Assembly (NCBI GenBank): GCA_003956705.1
Contig: QZCP01000010.1
Span: 62,001 to 126,000 of the forward strand
Direction of reading: 5' to 3'
DNA: 64,000 bases
Source of the DNA: Brevipalpus yothersi
Taxonomy: Eukaryota; Arthropoda; Arachnida; Trombidiformes; Tenuipalpidae
Of the stretch, positions 25,503-36,679 are shown piece after piece. The notes under the pieces are model-generated. The model was not told the origin of the DNA. It searched no databases and worked only from the letters and a program-made list of their open reading frames with translations. Each line of letters starts with the position of its first letter. Within the stretch, counting starts at the first letter, position 1. Made by a program: the position numbers and the translations under genes.

Positions 25503-27990
25503 TTATAACTCTGTGTGTTCATCTTGAATAGAATCCTCCTCATCGGAAGGTTTAGAAGATTCCTCTTCAAATTCTTCCTCATCAACAGCAGCTTTCTCAT
25601 CCACACCCAGTGTGTTACGGAGAAGACTTTCTACCCGGGCTGCAAATGAAGCGGTGTCTTGAAGCAAGAAACCAGATCGAAGGGTAGCAGTTTCGTGCAT
25701 CAAAAGGGCCATATTACGAGCGATCTGATCATCTTTATCAGCTTCCACTCTTCGAAGCATCTCCTTCATCAAAGGATGTCTTGGATTAATTTCCAATGTT
25801 TTCTTTTGGGACAAATAAAAGTCTCGGGTGATATCGTGGCTCTTGGAATGGGCATTGCTAATTGCAAGCCTCTCCATGTTACCGGTCCATCCGAATTGAC
25901 TAGCTACTAAAGCACATGGTGAATCGTGAAGTCGTTGAGAGACGGTTGCTTTCGAAATTTTATCCTTAAGAACCTCACTTTCTAGCCACTTGGTGAGGGG
26001 TTCAAATTGAGTTTTGAGGGCTTCAAGTTTATCGTTGCCTTCATCCAGTTTCAGGCCATCTTTGGCAATATTTTGGAATTTCTTGTCTTCGAATTCAGGT
26101 AGAGCTGAGATACAGTATTCATCGACCGCATCAGTGAGATAGAGAATCTCATAGCCTTTTTTAAGTAATCGTTCGACGAATGGAGAAGATGACACCTCAT
26201 CGTAAGAGGAACCAGCAATATAGTAGATATGTTCTTGTTTCTCTTTCATTCTCGATACATAATCGGCTAAAGATGTCGTTTTACCCTTCTCAATACCAGA
26301 GCTTTGGAATCTGAGAACTTTGGCCAGCCTGTTACGATTACCAGTGTCCTCAATAACACCGAGTTTAATATTTGTTCCATACTCGCCCCAGAATTTTTCA
26401 AATTCAGAATCTGGAATCTTCTTTATCATATCCAATACTTTTCTGATCAATTTTTTCTTAATCACTTTGAGAAGTTTGTGCTGTTGAAGCATTTCTCGAG
26501 ATACATTCAAGGGCAAATCATCAGAGTCAACGACACCACGAATGAAGGCAAGATAACTGGGCATCATGTCTTGGAAATTATCGGTAATAAATACTCTTCT
26601 GACGTACAACTTGATGTGATCAGTTTTGGTTCCATATCTGTTGAATGATTCGGATGGCTGAACTTTCGGGATGAATAGCAGAGATTTGAAAGTGACTTCA
26701 CCTTCTGCTACGAAATGAACTTTAGCCAGAGGATCTTGAGAATCTTTGGTTATTGACTTGTAAAATTCGTTATACTCTTCATCAGAGATCTCATTGGGCT
26801 TACGAGTCCAAATAGGTTTGGCTGTGTTGATCAATTTCCATTCCCAAACAGTTTTCTCAACTTTCTTGGTTTTCGGTTTGCTTTCCTCTTTTTCTTCTTC
26901 AACTTTCACATCATCTTGATCTTTCTTCTCATCAGTTTCCTCAGTCTTGGTCTCTTCTTCTGGTTTCTTTTCCTCTGGATCATCTTCAATTGGCTCCTCA
27001 ATCTCCTCAGTTCGACTTGACCATAAGTAGATTGGATAGTTGATAAATTGACTGTACTTTGAGATGAGCTCCTCAAGCTTCTTAGTTTCTAGGAAATCTT
27101 TAGCTTCCTCTTTAAGATACAAAGTTACCTGAGATCCACGTTTAAGGGTTGGACCTCTTGGATCTTCATTGATGGCAAAAGATGCAGAATCAGATTCCCA
27201 TATGTACTGTTTGTCATCATCATTTGATTTGGATGTCACAACCACACGATCAGCGACCAAAAATGATGAGTAAAAACCGACACCAAATTGACCAATCAAA
27301 TCATTCAGTTGATTAACAGTCATATCATCACCTTTACCAACTTTTTCCAAGAATTCAGAAGTACCAGACTTGGCAATAACTCCGAGATTGTTGATCAACT
27401 CTTTTTTGGTCATACCAATACCCGTATCAGTGATATGAAGTAACTTATTTTCTTTGTCAGCTTTAATTCGGATTGCCAGCTCATCTGTTGAATCAAGAGC
27501 TGATTTAATGGTCAACGAGAGGACACGAATCTTATCCAGAGCATCAGAGGCATTGGAAATCAATTCTCTCAAGAAAATCTCCTTATTACTGTACAATGAA
27601 TTGATGATCAATTTCATCATTCGATTAACCTCAGCCTGGAATTGATGTTTCTCCGCTTTATCACGAAGCTCTTTAATTTGAGCCACATTAAGTCCATCCA
27701 GCTTAATTGCCTCCTCTTCTTTGGCCACAACTGAATCATCGGTACCCTTGCTTGCCTTCAAATTGGCATCCAAAACAATGTCCTCATTTTCAAGAGAATC
27801 CGAGTCAACCTCTTGGGCTTGAAGATTATCTGTAAGAATGTTGGAAATAATATGATTTATTATCCACAATCAACAAATTGATGGTCAATTGGATTCAACA
27901 GATTGAGAAAGAAAAAGATTCAAACTTACTTGAGAGTATTAAAGAGGCTATTAATAAGGTGAAAAACACAATGTCCTTTGATCGGAACAT
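25503..27990 (-). CDS. HSP90B1: Endoplasmin (GRP94, ER-resident Hsp90)
   Basis: Two exons, 27990..27930 and 27829..25503, give 795 aa. The first encodes the signal peptide (MFRSKDIVFFTLLIASLILS), with cleavage likely near LQA|QEV. The body is a complete Hsp90: ATPase motifs NKEIFLRELISNASDALDK, DTGIGMTKKEL and GQFGVGFYSSFLVADR; an acidic Glu/Lys linker between the N and middle domains; and the middle-domain segment FIRGVVDSDDLPLNVSREML. An ATP-driven chaperone of the ER lumen, it folds secreted and membrane clients such as receptors. The protein ends in HTEL, a KDEL-type retrieval signal in a non-standard form. Promoter elements at 28139-28204 resemble unfolded-protein-response sites. No internal introns interrupt the 2.3-kb main exon. 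Confidence 0.97.
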
Positions 27991-28138
27991 GGTCACAATA
28001 CTCAACATACACCGATGACCACCAAATAATCTCAATTACAAATGAAGTCCTTGGTGACACAATCACTAGAGAACAATTAACTAATCCGATGTGGGTTGAT
28101 GATGATCACTACACCTCATACACACAACTAACTACAGA

Positions 28139-28149
28139 ATCCACGTTAG
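28139..28149 (-). promoter_or_regulatory. UPRE-like site (CTAACGTGGAT)
   Basis: Minus-strand AACGTGG core about 150 nt upstream of the endoplasmin ATG, one base from the XBP1/ATF6 core GACGTGG. Its position with the ERSE-like site supports UPR control. Binding is inferred. Confidence 0.4.
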
Positions 28150-28185
28150 CTTGCGATTTAAAACACTGTTGCAACTGCAATACAA

Positions 28186-28204
28186 CTTGGCGAAATGTGA
28201 TTGG
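28186..28204 (-). promoter_or_regulatory. ERSE-like element upstream of endoplasmin
   Basis: On the coding strand the site reads CCAAT, nine bases, then CCAAG, against the ER stress response element CCAAT-N9-CCACG. Spacing is exact and one base differs. It lies about 200 nt upstream of the start codon of an ER chaperone gene, where functional ERSEs occur in animals. NF-Y and ATF6 binding is inferred. Confidence 0.5.
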
Positions 28205-29117
28205 CTAGCCGGTGTGGGAATGGCGCGAGGTTGAGAGGGATGTAAAAAAAGTTTTGCTAACATGTACTGCAGCCAATCATGATTTAACATGATTTAATAT
28301 GATGCATGGATAACACTTGTGGAGAAAAAGAGAGAGAATGATGATGAATATCAAATGATCACTTTCTCGGTATCCATCGTCATCATGGCCATTACTTGTT
28401 GAATGGAGAAGATCATATTTTCTGATGAATTGAATGGAATGCAAATTTTGACTAGATTTTTGAGTTCTCAGAAAAATAGAAAATAAATTTTTATATTTCA
28501 AGAATTTCGATTTTTATTGGCAATTTTTTCTGAATTTCTTCACCAAGCGTTTCCCACTATCAAACTTGGATGAAGATATTTTGGAAAAAAATAATACAAT
28601 TGTGAGATACACTACAAAATGATGGTAAAGTGTAGGTCTATACAAAGCTCAATTCGGAATTTAAAAGCGATGAAAGACATTGGTGAACACTTGACCAATG
28701 ATCATTTTGCAATGAATATTAAGGTGTGTGTATGTAACAAATTGTGGATAAGTTGAACAGTATTTCTCTTCCGAGATCAACAATCAGTCATATGTATAGC
28801 CATCCAATCAGCAAAAACCATTCATTCATTTTGAACGAAAGTCTTGGAACATAATAGAATTCCATAATTTTCGATCATGGAGGAAGGTTAGTGAATTTTT
28901 TTTTCTTCGAAATCACAATCAAAAGATGAGAATTCCGAATCATACGAATGGAGCCAAGAGAAAAATGTGAACACATTTTTTTTCTGTGCTTAAATGGCCC
29001 CTCAAAATGGAATGCTCATATTGCATCCTGTGTCTAACAAAGTTTGAAATGCTACGAATGGAAGCTGAAAGTAGGTGGGGTACTCAAAGATGTGATGAGA
29101 ATGGTAATATTCTGTTC
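28205..29117. other. Intergenic between endoplasmin and choline kinase
   Basis: AT-rich, with no frame of interest. It should contain the choline kinase 3' UTR and the distal endoplasmin promoter. Confidence 0.5.
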
Positions 29118-32100
29118 CTAGAGATTATCTAGGTCAGAGCTGGGATTTTGAAGGAAAAAAGCTTTATCCCTCAAGTAGCGATTATACCTTTCTGCACCGT
29201 ATTCCTAGGAATTAGAGGAGAGAGAAAAAGAGAAAGTTAGCTATTTTGACTCCGTGATTCAAGTTGGATAACAGACTTACCAGATATCCGAAAGCAATTT
29301 CTGATGTTGTACTCATGTTGATACACCAGAGAGTCCAAAATAGGTGAGATGCCAACATGAAATGGTTAGCTTCATTCAAGATATGCTCTTCATTATCTAT
29401 TTCAGGATTTTTTCGATTTTCGTCAAGGGCACTAAGATATTCACGAATGAAAAATCTTTTCTCCTGCTCAGATGGAAGCTCTCCCCACTTGAGAGAAAAG
29501 TATGGATGATTTGGATAAGTATAGTCTACAGCCCATTCACAAAAGTGATTAGCGAAATCATAGCCACGGTAATTATATGAACAGAATTCAAAATCAATAA
29601 AGATGATTTGCTCTTTGCCACTTCTACACGTTGAACTTAATTTTCGTGTTCTACCATTCATATTGGGTGACTTTGAGTCAGGAATCAAGATGTTTCCCTC
29701 ATGAAGGTCATTGTGACAAAAAACAACAGGTGATTTACAGCGCAACAAAAACTTTTGAAGCCATCTAAGTTCACTTTCAAAATCAATATTAATCAGATTC
29801 CTGGCAATAATCCTACTCTCCTCTTTAACCATACTCAAATCGTAATGTTGAACAACTTTACACCATTCGAGCATTTGCTCAGGTAACCATGTGGGCTCTT
29901 TGGTGATAGGCACATCCAAAGTATGTATATGAGCTAGTTTTCTAGCGATTGTGGAAGAAAGTTTAGCATCACGAAGATCCAGAACATTAAGAGATTGAGC
30001 CTAAAATTAATGAATGGAAAACAAAGTTGGAGGAAAGAAATTAGTATCACCAATCATCAAGGTAACAGGAAATGCTATGGAATTTTTCTCTAGAGTATGC
30101 AATATTTTCCATCGGAATAATCTTCTCTCTGGGGGAATGAATGGGTGGATGTATGATAGGGAAAAAATTGAGGAAGAGACGAATTTTTCCATTCTAAACA
30201 ATAATCCATGACTTAATGAGTGAAAAATTTTCTCCTATCAGTTTGCGGAACAGAGAAATAAAGTTCATGAATTATCTCTACCTCATAGCTAACATTGTCA
30301 ATGAAAATGAAAACTATCAGGAAGTTTCATTCATTCATTTGTATGGTGATAAGATTTTATCTGATTCGAAAAAAAGATATGAAAAGGAGAGAAGAAAATC
30401 AGTTCAATTGGAATCGATGGGTAAGAATCGAAAATCAAAACGCTCATTTCAATCTAGACTGTCACAATTAGAATGTGAATCTCGACAAATAGAAGACATC
30501 TCTTCATCAGCTCTAGATCTAGTCGAATCAATTTTTTCTTCAAGTGATTAAGTCCTTGTTGTTCTCTCAAGTTGTTGATTGTTGTTGTTGCTGCTGCTAA
30601 TCATCATCAACATCAGTAAATATGTATGATTTTCCAGAGACAGAAAGCGAATCAATGGTTATTCAAGCTCAAGAGAAGGACGAGTTTCGAGTCACGTCTG
30701 TTGTTGATCAGAAACATAACCTCATCAAGGCAACACTCAATTTTGCCATCAGAAATAGGAGAAAAATAATGGGATTGAGTGATATTCAAGTGGATACCAA
30801 GATAGTTGATAAAGAGAGTACCAAACAAGATAATGAAAATCAAGAGGAGCCAGATGAGAGGAGACTCAATCGAAGGGAAAGAAATCGAATTGCTGCAAGA
30901 AAATGTCGTAAAAATAGGAAAATTAAATACAACAGTTTGATAAAAGTAAGTAGTTCAAGTCCAGCTGGACGGAAGAAGGAAAAATTTTGCTCTCATCAAC
31001 AATTCTAAGCTGAAAAATGTTTAACTAACAAACTGTTATATTCATTATCATCTTCTCCAGGAATTTGATAGCCTTGATATGGCAAATAGAGCACTTAAAT
31101 CAGAGATCGATGGATTATTGGGTGTGAAGCAAACACTGGAAACAAGCTTGAGAAACCATAAGCCGTGTTCATATGACAATGTGTTTTTGTTGAATGATTG
31201 TGATTCTTTCGATCCAACACAACATATCATGTCTTACTTTAGCGAAATTAATGGTTTCGATATGAATGAATAATTGTCAAGCAGAGAAAAACGAGACCGT
31301 TCTCATTCCAAGATGCTTACAACAACACCAACAATTAGATGAAATCATGTATCATCATCATGATATCGCGGTAAGCAGTCTCGATCAGCTTACATGGAAT
31401 CGAGAAAAAAAACTCTTTTCACTTGTTGATTGAAACTCTATCAGCATAGATCAGACTAAATGAGAAAGATGAGTAGCTAAGCAAATAAACTTGTTGAGAA
31501 GTGATCTCGTGATGTATTTTTTTGCCCTCTCTTTCTATCTCTTTCTATCAGAAAGATAGGGAAGAGAAAGACATCAAACTCTTTTTCTTTCAATTAGGCG
31601 TGCTAAGCTTTGATAACCATTTGAGATGTGAGGTGAAACAATTTTGTGGCATTCCATGACTTGATTAGTATTTCTATCTTTGCTGACATGTTTCATGGCT
31701 AGTTGAGAAAATTTACGCAAAACGCTTCCTTTGCCAATAATGTCGAGTGCAAAACAGGATCAAATTATAATCGTGAAGATGAATTACCAATTGATTGTCA
31801 TTTTAAACTTATACTGCCATTTAAAACCTGATACTAGATGATATGGAACCAGGTGTATTTTCTTTTTGCTTGATCAAACAATATTGATTCTCCGTTTTCA
31901 TTGGAAAGTTTTTGATTTCCAAACAAAGGAGAATGATGTACTTACCATGTAGTTTGATGGGTGAAAATAAAATTCAGCACCATCACCGAGGAAGTAGATT
32001 GATCGAAAACAATCGAATCAACAAGAATGTAGCAAAATTATTTGAACATTGAATTGATGACCGATAGTTTTTTTTGCTAAGAGTACATAAACCCTGATAT

Positions 32101-33251
32101 TGATAGTGAAAGATGTTCATCTTGAGTGTATCTAACAATCTATTTTTTTCTGTTACGATAATAATGAGAGACTCAGGATGAATCGAAGCTTTTGATGAAA
32201 ATTGCTAAATGATAATTTTTTCAGCATCATCTTCTTCTTCTTCAAGATAATGATGTAGATACATCTTGAGAGGTGGAATGGAAAAGTGGAGAAGAAGAAA
32301 AAAATCCACTTTCTCTTGGGTGATATTGGGAAAATCACCGACAAAAGTGATACACACAACGAGAATGATGAGGAGAGAGAGAAGAAAGTGGAAGATGAAA
32401 AACATATGAGTTATCAGAATAAACATTCTCACACTCATACACTTAAATTTGTTGTTTAAATTGATGTCCAAAATTGTTTGAAGAGGTAGGAGGTAGGAGG
32501 AGAGAGAAGCACTTTCCCAGAAGATGGAAAAATTGTGCATCTAGAGAAAAAAAACCAAATATCACTTATCAATATTCATCAATACATACCGGAATATATT
32601 CTTCTAAACGGCCTCCAGGAAAAATTCCATGCAATTTTGGACCCAAATTGCGCTCTGAAAGTAGCATAAATATCAATGATTCGGTGACTTTATTCTCTTT
32701 CTCTTGAATGGAATCTTGATCAGTCTTTAATTGTCCATAAATCCTCAATAAAACTTGACTTGGCTCATCATTGGAAGCGAGATATTGTGGAAGTGAACAC
32801 TTGAACAGTACATTGGTAAGTCCTCCACTGTATATGTATGTACATAGAAGGGCAAGCATAGACAAATGAGGGAAAGAAAAAAAAAGAGAAGATCAATAAA
32901 ATGACACACAGACAAGATGGACATTTGAAAATAGACGAAATCCATAGGCAGCATACACACATACCTGACACGCTGAAATTGCATCTCATTTAATGAAATC
33001 TTTTTCCATGAGCCAGACAAAAATTTTCGACATATATTAAAAGCAGTATCCTTCATAATGACCATTCGTGGATCCTCCACATACGATGTTGACGATGATG
33101 GTGGTGATGATACTGGTGTTGTTGTTGTTGTCGCTGCTGTGATATATTCTCCTTCTTCGCCTTCTTCCGGGGTTGAATTCTGTAGATCAGATCTGATAAC
33201 TATGGAATTGTTCATTGTATAAGCACTTATTTCAACTTGATTCATTTTCAT
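29118..33251 (-). CDS. Choline kinase (choline/ethanolamine kinase family), 443 aa
   Basis: Four exons: 33251..32965, 32827..32590, 30000..29281 and 29204..29118. Phases agree and joins are seamless (QRV-S-GGLTNVL, EYIP|AQSL, FGYL|EYGAER). The enzyme phosphorylates choline with ATP, the first step of the CDP-choline route to phosphatidylcholine, in the cytosol. Visible: a low-complexity Ser/Thr/Pro N-terminus of about 60 residues; the nucleotide-loop region GGLTNVLF at about 97; the catalytic Brenner motif VVFCHNDLHEGNIL with Asp at about 273; and the choline kinase signature IDFEFCSYNYRGYDFANHFCEW at about 310-331. The C-terminus EYGAERYNRY matches alpha/beta choline kinases better than ethanolamine kinases. 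Residues after the Brenner motif carry a charged insertion. Intron 2 is 2.59 kb and contains the bZIP gene on the opposite strand. Confidence 0.94.
30216..31273 (+). CDS. ATF3/JDP2-like bZIP transcription factor nested in the choline kinase intron
   Basis: The certain coding part is 30622..30945 joined to 31061..31273 (178 aa). It has a basic region RRERNRIAARKCRKNRK and a leucine zipper ending in LRNHKPCS, the position of the LNxHRPTC tail of ATF3/JDP2. The zipper straddles the intron, with phase-0 junction K|EFDSL. Such factors dimerise with Jun/ATF proteins at AP-1/CRE sites in stress responses. An in-frame ORF starting at 30216 can be spliced onto it (donor ATGG|GTAAGA after 30419, acceptor CATCAG before 30617), adding about 70 charged residues. 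Without that splice it is a separate 111-aa upstream ORF ending at 30551. The choice between these is open. The gene lies wholly inside choline kinase intron 2, antisense. Confidence 0.85.
31274..32589. other. Remainder of choline kinase intron 2
   Basis: Carries the probable 3' UTR of the nested bZIP gene. Beyond that, nothing recognisable is seen on either strand. Confidence 0.55.
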
Positions 33252-33990
33252 CAATACAATTCAATATTTTCTCTTCTCTTCCTTAATTAATAAGTAAGGT
33301 TGATTTTAAGTGATCAAATGGATATTATATACTTTACTCACGAGTAATTCAATTCAGCCACACAAACAGAGATTGTGTTTATGAGGCTTATGTTTCAAGT
33401 GAATCTTAGCAAGTGAATCGAATAAAAAGGATTCAGCAAAACACTTTATATATATACACACATACAACGCAGAATCTTTCTTCTCCTGATAAAAGGGGAA
33501 AAAAACTGATGATATTGTAAAGCCTTCCGCTTTTTCTCTCTCTCTCTCTCTTCTTCCGAATCAAGCCAACGATCAATGTACACGAGTGCTGATGATGATG
33601 ATGGCAATGGTGGTGATATATGGTGGAGTAGAAGTTATATAGTTACGCCAAATAGGTCATAGGCAATGTATATATTCTATTCCCATAGACATACACAGAC
33701 AATCGATAAAAGTGAGAGAGAGATGAAAAAAGTATGGCGCATATACACTTGTGAGCCAAACTTTTTTTCCACTTCTGTAACATGTTTGCACATGCTTATC
33801 CAAGCTTGTAAGCGCGCCAGTTTGGTTTGTTGTTGTTGATGTTTTTAATTTTTCTCATCTTTTCTCACGTGTTGTTGTTGATGTGTGTGTGTGTTGAAAA
33901 ATTTATTTGATGGATCACAAAGTGTGTGCCCAAGGACAAAGGAGTGAATTATGAATTACAGTTTAAGGAGGTAAGAGGTATAAATAATTG
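33252..33990. promoter_or_regulatory. Shared divergent promoter region, choline kinase and mitochondrial TyrRS
   Basis: 739 bp separate the two start codons of head-to-head genes. The interval contains a CT tract at 33535-33551, a TATATATA run near 33448-33456 and GATG repeats. No single core promoter stands out. Bidirectional control is inferred from layout. Confidence 0.45.
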
Positions 33991-35865
33991 ATGATGACGA
34001 TTAATGCTGATGATGATATTTTCTGCATTAGGACCAGGTCACTTTGGGATGCCGGTATATGTGCCGGTCTTTTTCGGTTACACGTGAGAAGATTGTCTCG
34101 GTTATGGCCAACATTGAAGTCGAGAGGATTGATCAAAGAATGGTTACCTCAAAATAAGTGAGTGGAGATGGATTGGATTGGTTTGGCTTGTGGAGATGAT
34201 TGATCAAAAAATTTTATTATTAATACTATTTTCACAGAGAGAAAGAAATTATAGAATGCCTTGGGAAGGAGCAAGTTTTTTATGCTGGCTTCGATCCTAC
34301 CGGACCAAGTTTACATGTTGGTAATTTATTGATTATTATGAATTTACTTCATTCACTGAGATGTGGCCACAAAGTGGTATGTGTAATCGGAGATGCTACC
34401 GCGTCTATTGGTGATCCTAGTGGTAAAGATCGTGAAAGAGAACGGATAGACGATAAAGTGTTGAATACAAATAGTTCTCGAATATCATCTCAGTTGAGTG
34501 CTATTTTCGCCAATCACTATAAATATTTTTGGAAATCCAATCAGAGTACCAAGTTGCCTGATCCTATGTGAGATTTTACGATAAAATTCTCGACTATTTC
34601 AGATTCTCTCACCAATTCCTTTTCTCCTGTTCAGAATTTTGTACAATAGTTCCTGGTACGAAGATATGAAACTTTTTCAATTCTTGAAAGAAGTTGGTTA
34701 TCATCTAGGGATGAGAAATTTGTCGCGGAAAAGTTTCGTAGAAAATAGATCTCGTAATCTCACTTATACTGAATTTAGCTATCAAGTCATTCAAGCTTAT
34801 GATTGGTATCGTCTTTTCGATACTTATGGCTGCCGTTTCCAGGTGAGCTTTGTGCAGATCTAACGATCCAATCACGACTTATATTTCAATTTTCATCTTT
34901 CATCAGTTTGGGGGTTCTGATCAAATTCAGAACATTGAGGCGGGCTCATCTTTGATTCGAGGTGCACGGGATGTAGACGTTTTTGGAATATTCACTCCTC
35001 TCTTACTTGATAAAGATGGAAAGAAAAGAGGTAAAACGGAAGGAAATGCTCTCTTCCTGGACAAACTATTAACAACACCTTTTGACTTCTATCAAGTTAG
35101 TATGAGTCATTCAAGTCTGGTGGAAGTGTTTCCTAATTGCGTTTTCCTCAATATCTAGACCATAATTAGACTTCCTCATGGCGCCATGGAAACTTATTTG
35201 AAATATTTTTCCTTCTATCCCGAAACGGAGATAGAATCCATCTTACAAAAAGGACTCAAAAAACATTCTTTCTACGCTCATGAGCGATTAGCCGAATCTT
35301 TAACGCTTCTTGTGCATGGAGGTATGTACTGATTGTATTCGATATGATTTGTCATTAATTCATATCGTTGCTTGTTCAATTTCAGAATCGGGTCTCAATC
35401 AAGCCATCAATGCCACTAAAGGACTGCTCAATAACGAAGTAGAAGCGCTCTCAAACTTGACTGAAGAAGATATCTCCTATGTCCTTGGAGAAAATGTTAT
35501 CAAATTAGCAGAGTTCGATCCTGATAGTACAACAGTGCTAGATCTAGTCGATAAAACTAAATGCTTCATTGATTCGCGTAGGTTTGATGACCTCTTAATT
35601 GAACATAAGTATCTGATGGTTTTGTTCTTCTTAAATTAGAACTCGCGGTCACCATGATAGAGAAAGGAGCGGTCTACGTTAATGGAAAGAAATTCATCAA
35701 TCCTTATCAATTGGTAGGTCCTGAAAGTGTTCTACCAAATAACTTGACTATCGTCAAGATAGGTATGTTTTCATCGGTATCTCTGTCCAAATTCATTTCA
35801 ATGTATTCTAAATAATTTGTCTTTCAACAGGCAATAAAAGGGCCTATGTCATCCGATGGCTTTAA
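33991..35865 (+). CDS. YARS2: Mitochondrial tyrosyl-tRNA synthetase (468 aa)
   Basis: Eight exons: 33991..34157, 34238..34567, 34635..34842, 34907..35095, 35159..35321, 35386..35577, 35640..35762 and 35831..35865. All introns are 64-81 nt and phase-consistent. The enzyme charges mitochondrial tRNA-Tyr with tyrosine. A basic N-terminus (GLFRLHVRRLSRLW) suits a mitochondrial presequence. The class I Rossmann fold has FDPTGPSLHVGN with the HIGH-type HVGN at 82-85, the tyrosine pocket region FGGSDQIQNI at about 236, and the KMSKS-type loop KRGKTEGNAL at about 275. A C-terminal S4-like part (MIEKGAVYVNGKK) ends in KRAYVIRWL, as in animal YARS2. The start at 33991 is the only in-frame ATG pair after an upstream stop. 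Bacterial-type cytosolic forms are excluded by family and presequence. Confidence 0.93.
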
Positions 35866-36679
35866 GATTAATCATAAGTATATTTGTACTTTTGTAAACT
35901 TAATCACCTGCAAAGACGCCCACTCTGTTCATTTTTGTAAATTTGTAAAATTGTTCCTCTTTTACACCCTCATCAACTCATGTTTGATTAAAACAATCGA
36001 TGCCTGTTTCAAGTTCTGGAATAATTCATTAACATTGGATTGACCTTTTACTAGGGATATGTTCTAGAAATTTTTCGTTCTTATGGGCAGCTCACAAGAA
36101 CGCAGTCGATAAGGTTTGGAGCGGCGATGTTCAAACCTATTCGCGAATCGTTTTCACAAAACCTTGAATCAGAAGAGGCAAGTGATAAGCATCATAAGTA
36201 CAAGTAATTTACCGAACTTGAGGTCATCGGACTCTGAACTAGAGTCCATCTTTTCGAACTAAAATGACCTAATGCGATAAGGAAAGATAATTGAATCATT
36301 CTCCGCACTAATAAAACTCGTTCTGATGATGTTTTTCTTCTAAAAATCCAACTCAAAAAGTCATCAATAGTGAATACATCGGTTTAATTGAGAAAATATA
36401 AAAGAAGTATCAAACCAAACTCATCTATCAAAATATTATATCCATTGAAGATGACTCATGGAAACATGTCAATTATTTTCATAATGAGTGATATGTTTTG
36501 GGGTGTAAGTTATGTCCGCAGGATGATATTCCTAAATTTATCCATAGGAAATTGAGTCATATCCAATTGAGTGATGCATTCCATTTCATTTCCGGAAACA
36601 AGCATAACCAATCTCTCTCGTCGAATGAAAATATAGATGCAAGAAAAACCAAAATCGTTGTGTAAGAAGAAAAGTGTTC
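35866..36679. other. Convergent intergenic region
   Basis: Holds the 3' UTRs of the TyrRS (+) and zinc-finger (-) genes. A plausible plus-strand AATAAA is at 36310-36315. Nothing else is seen. Confidence 0.5.
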
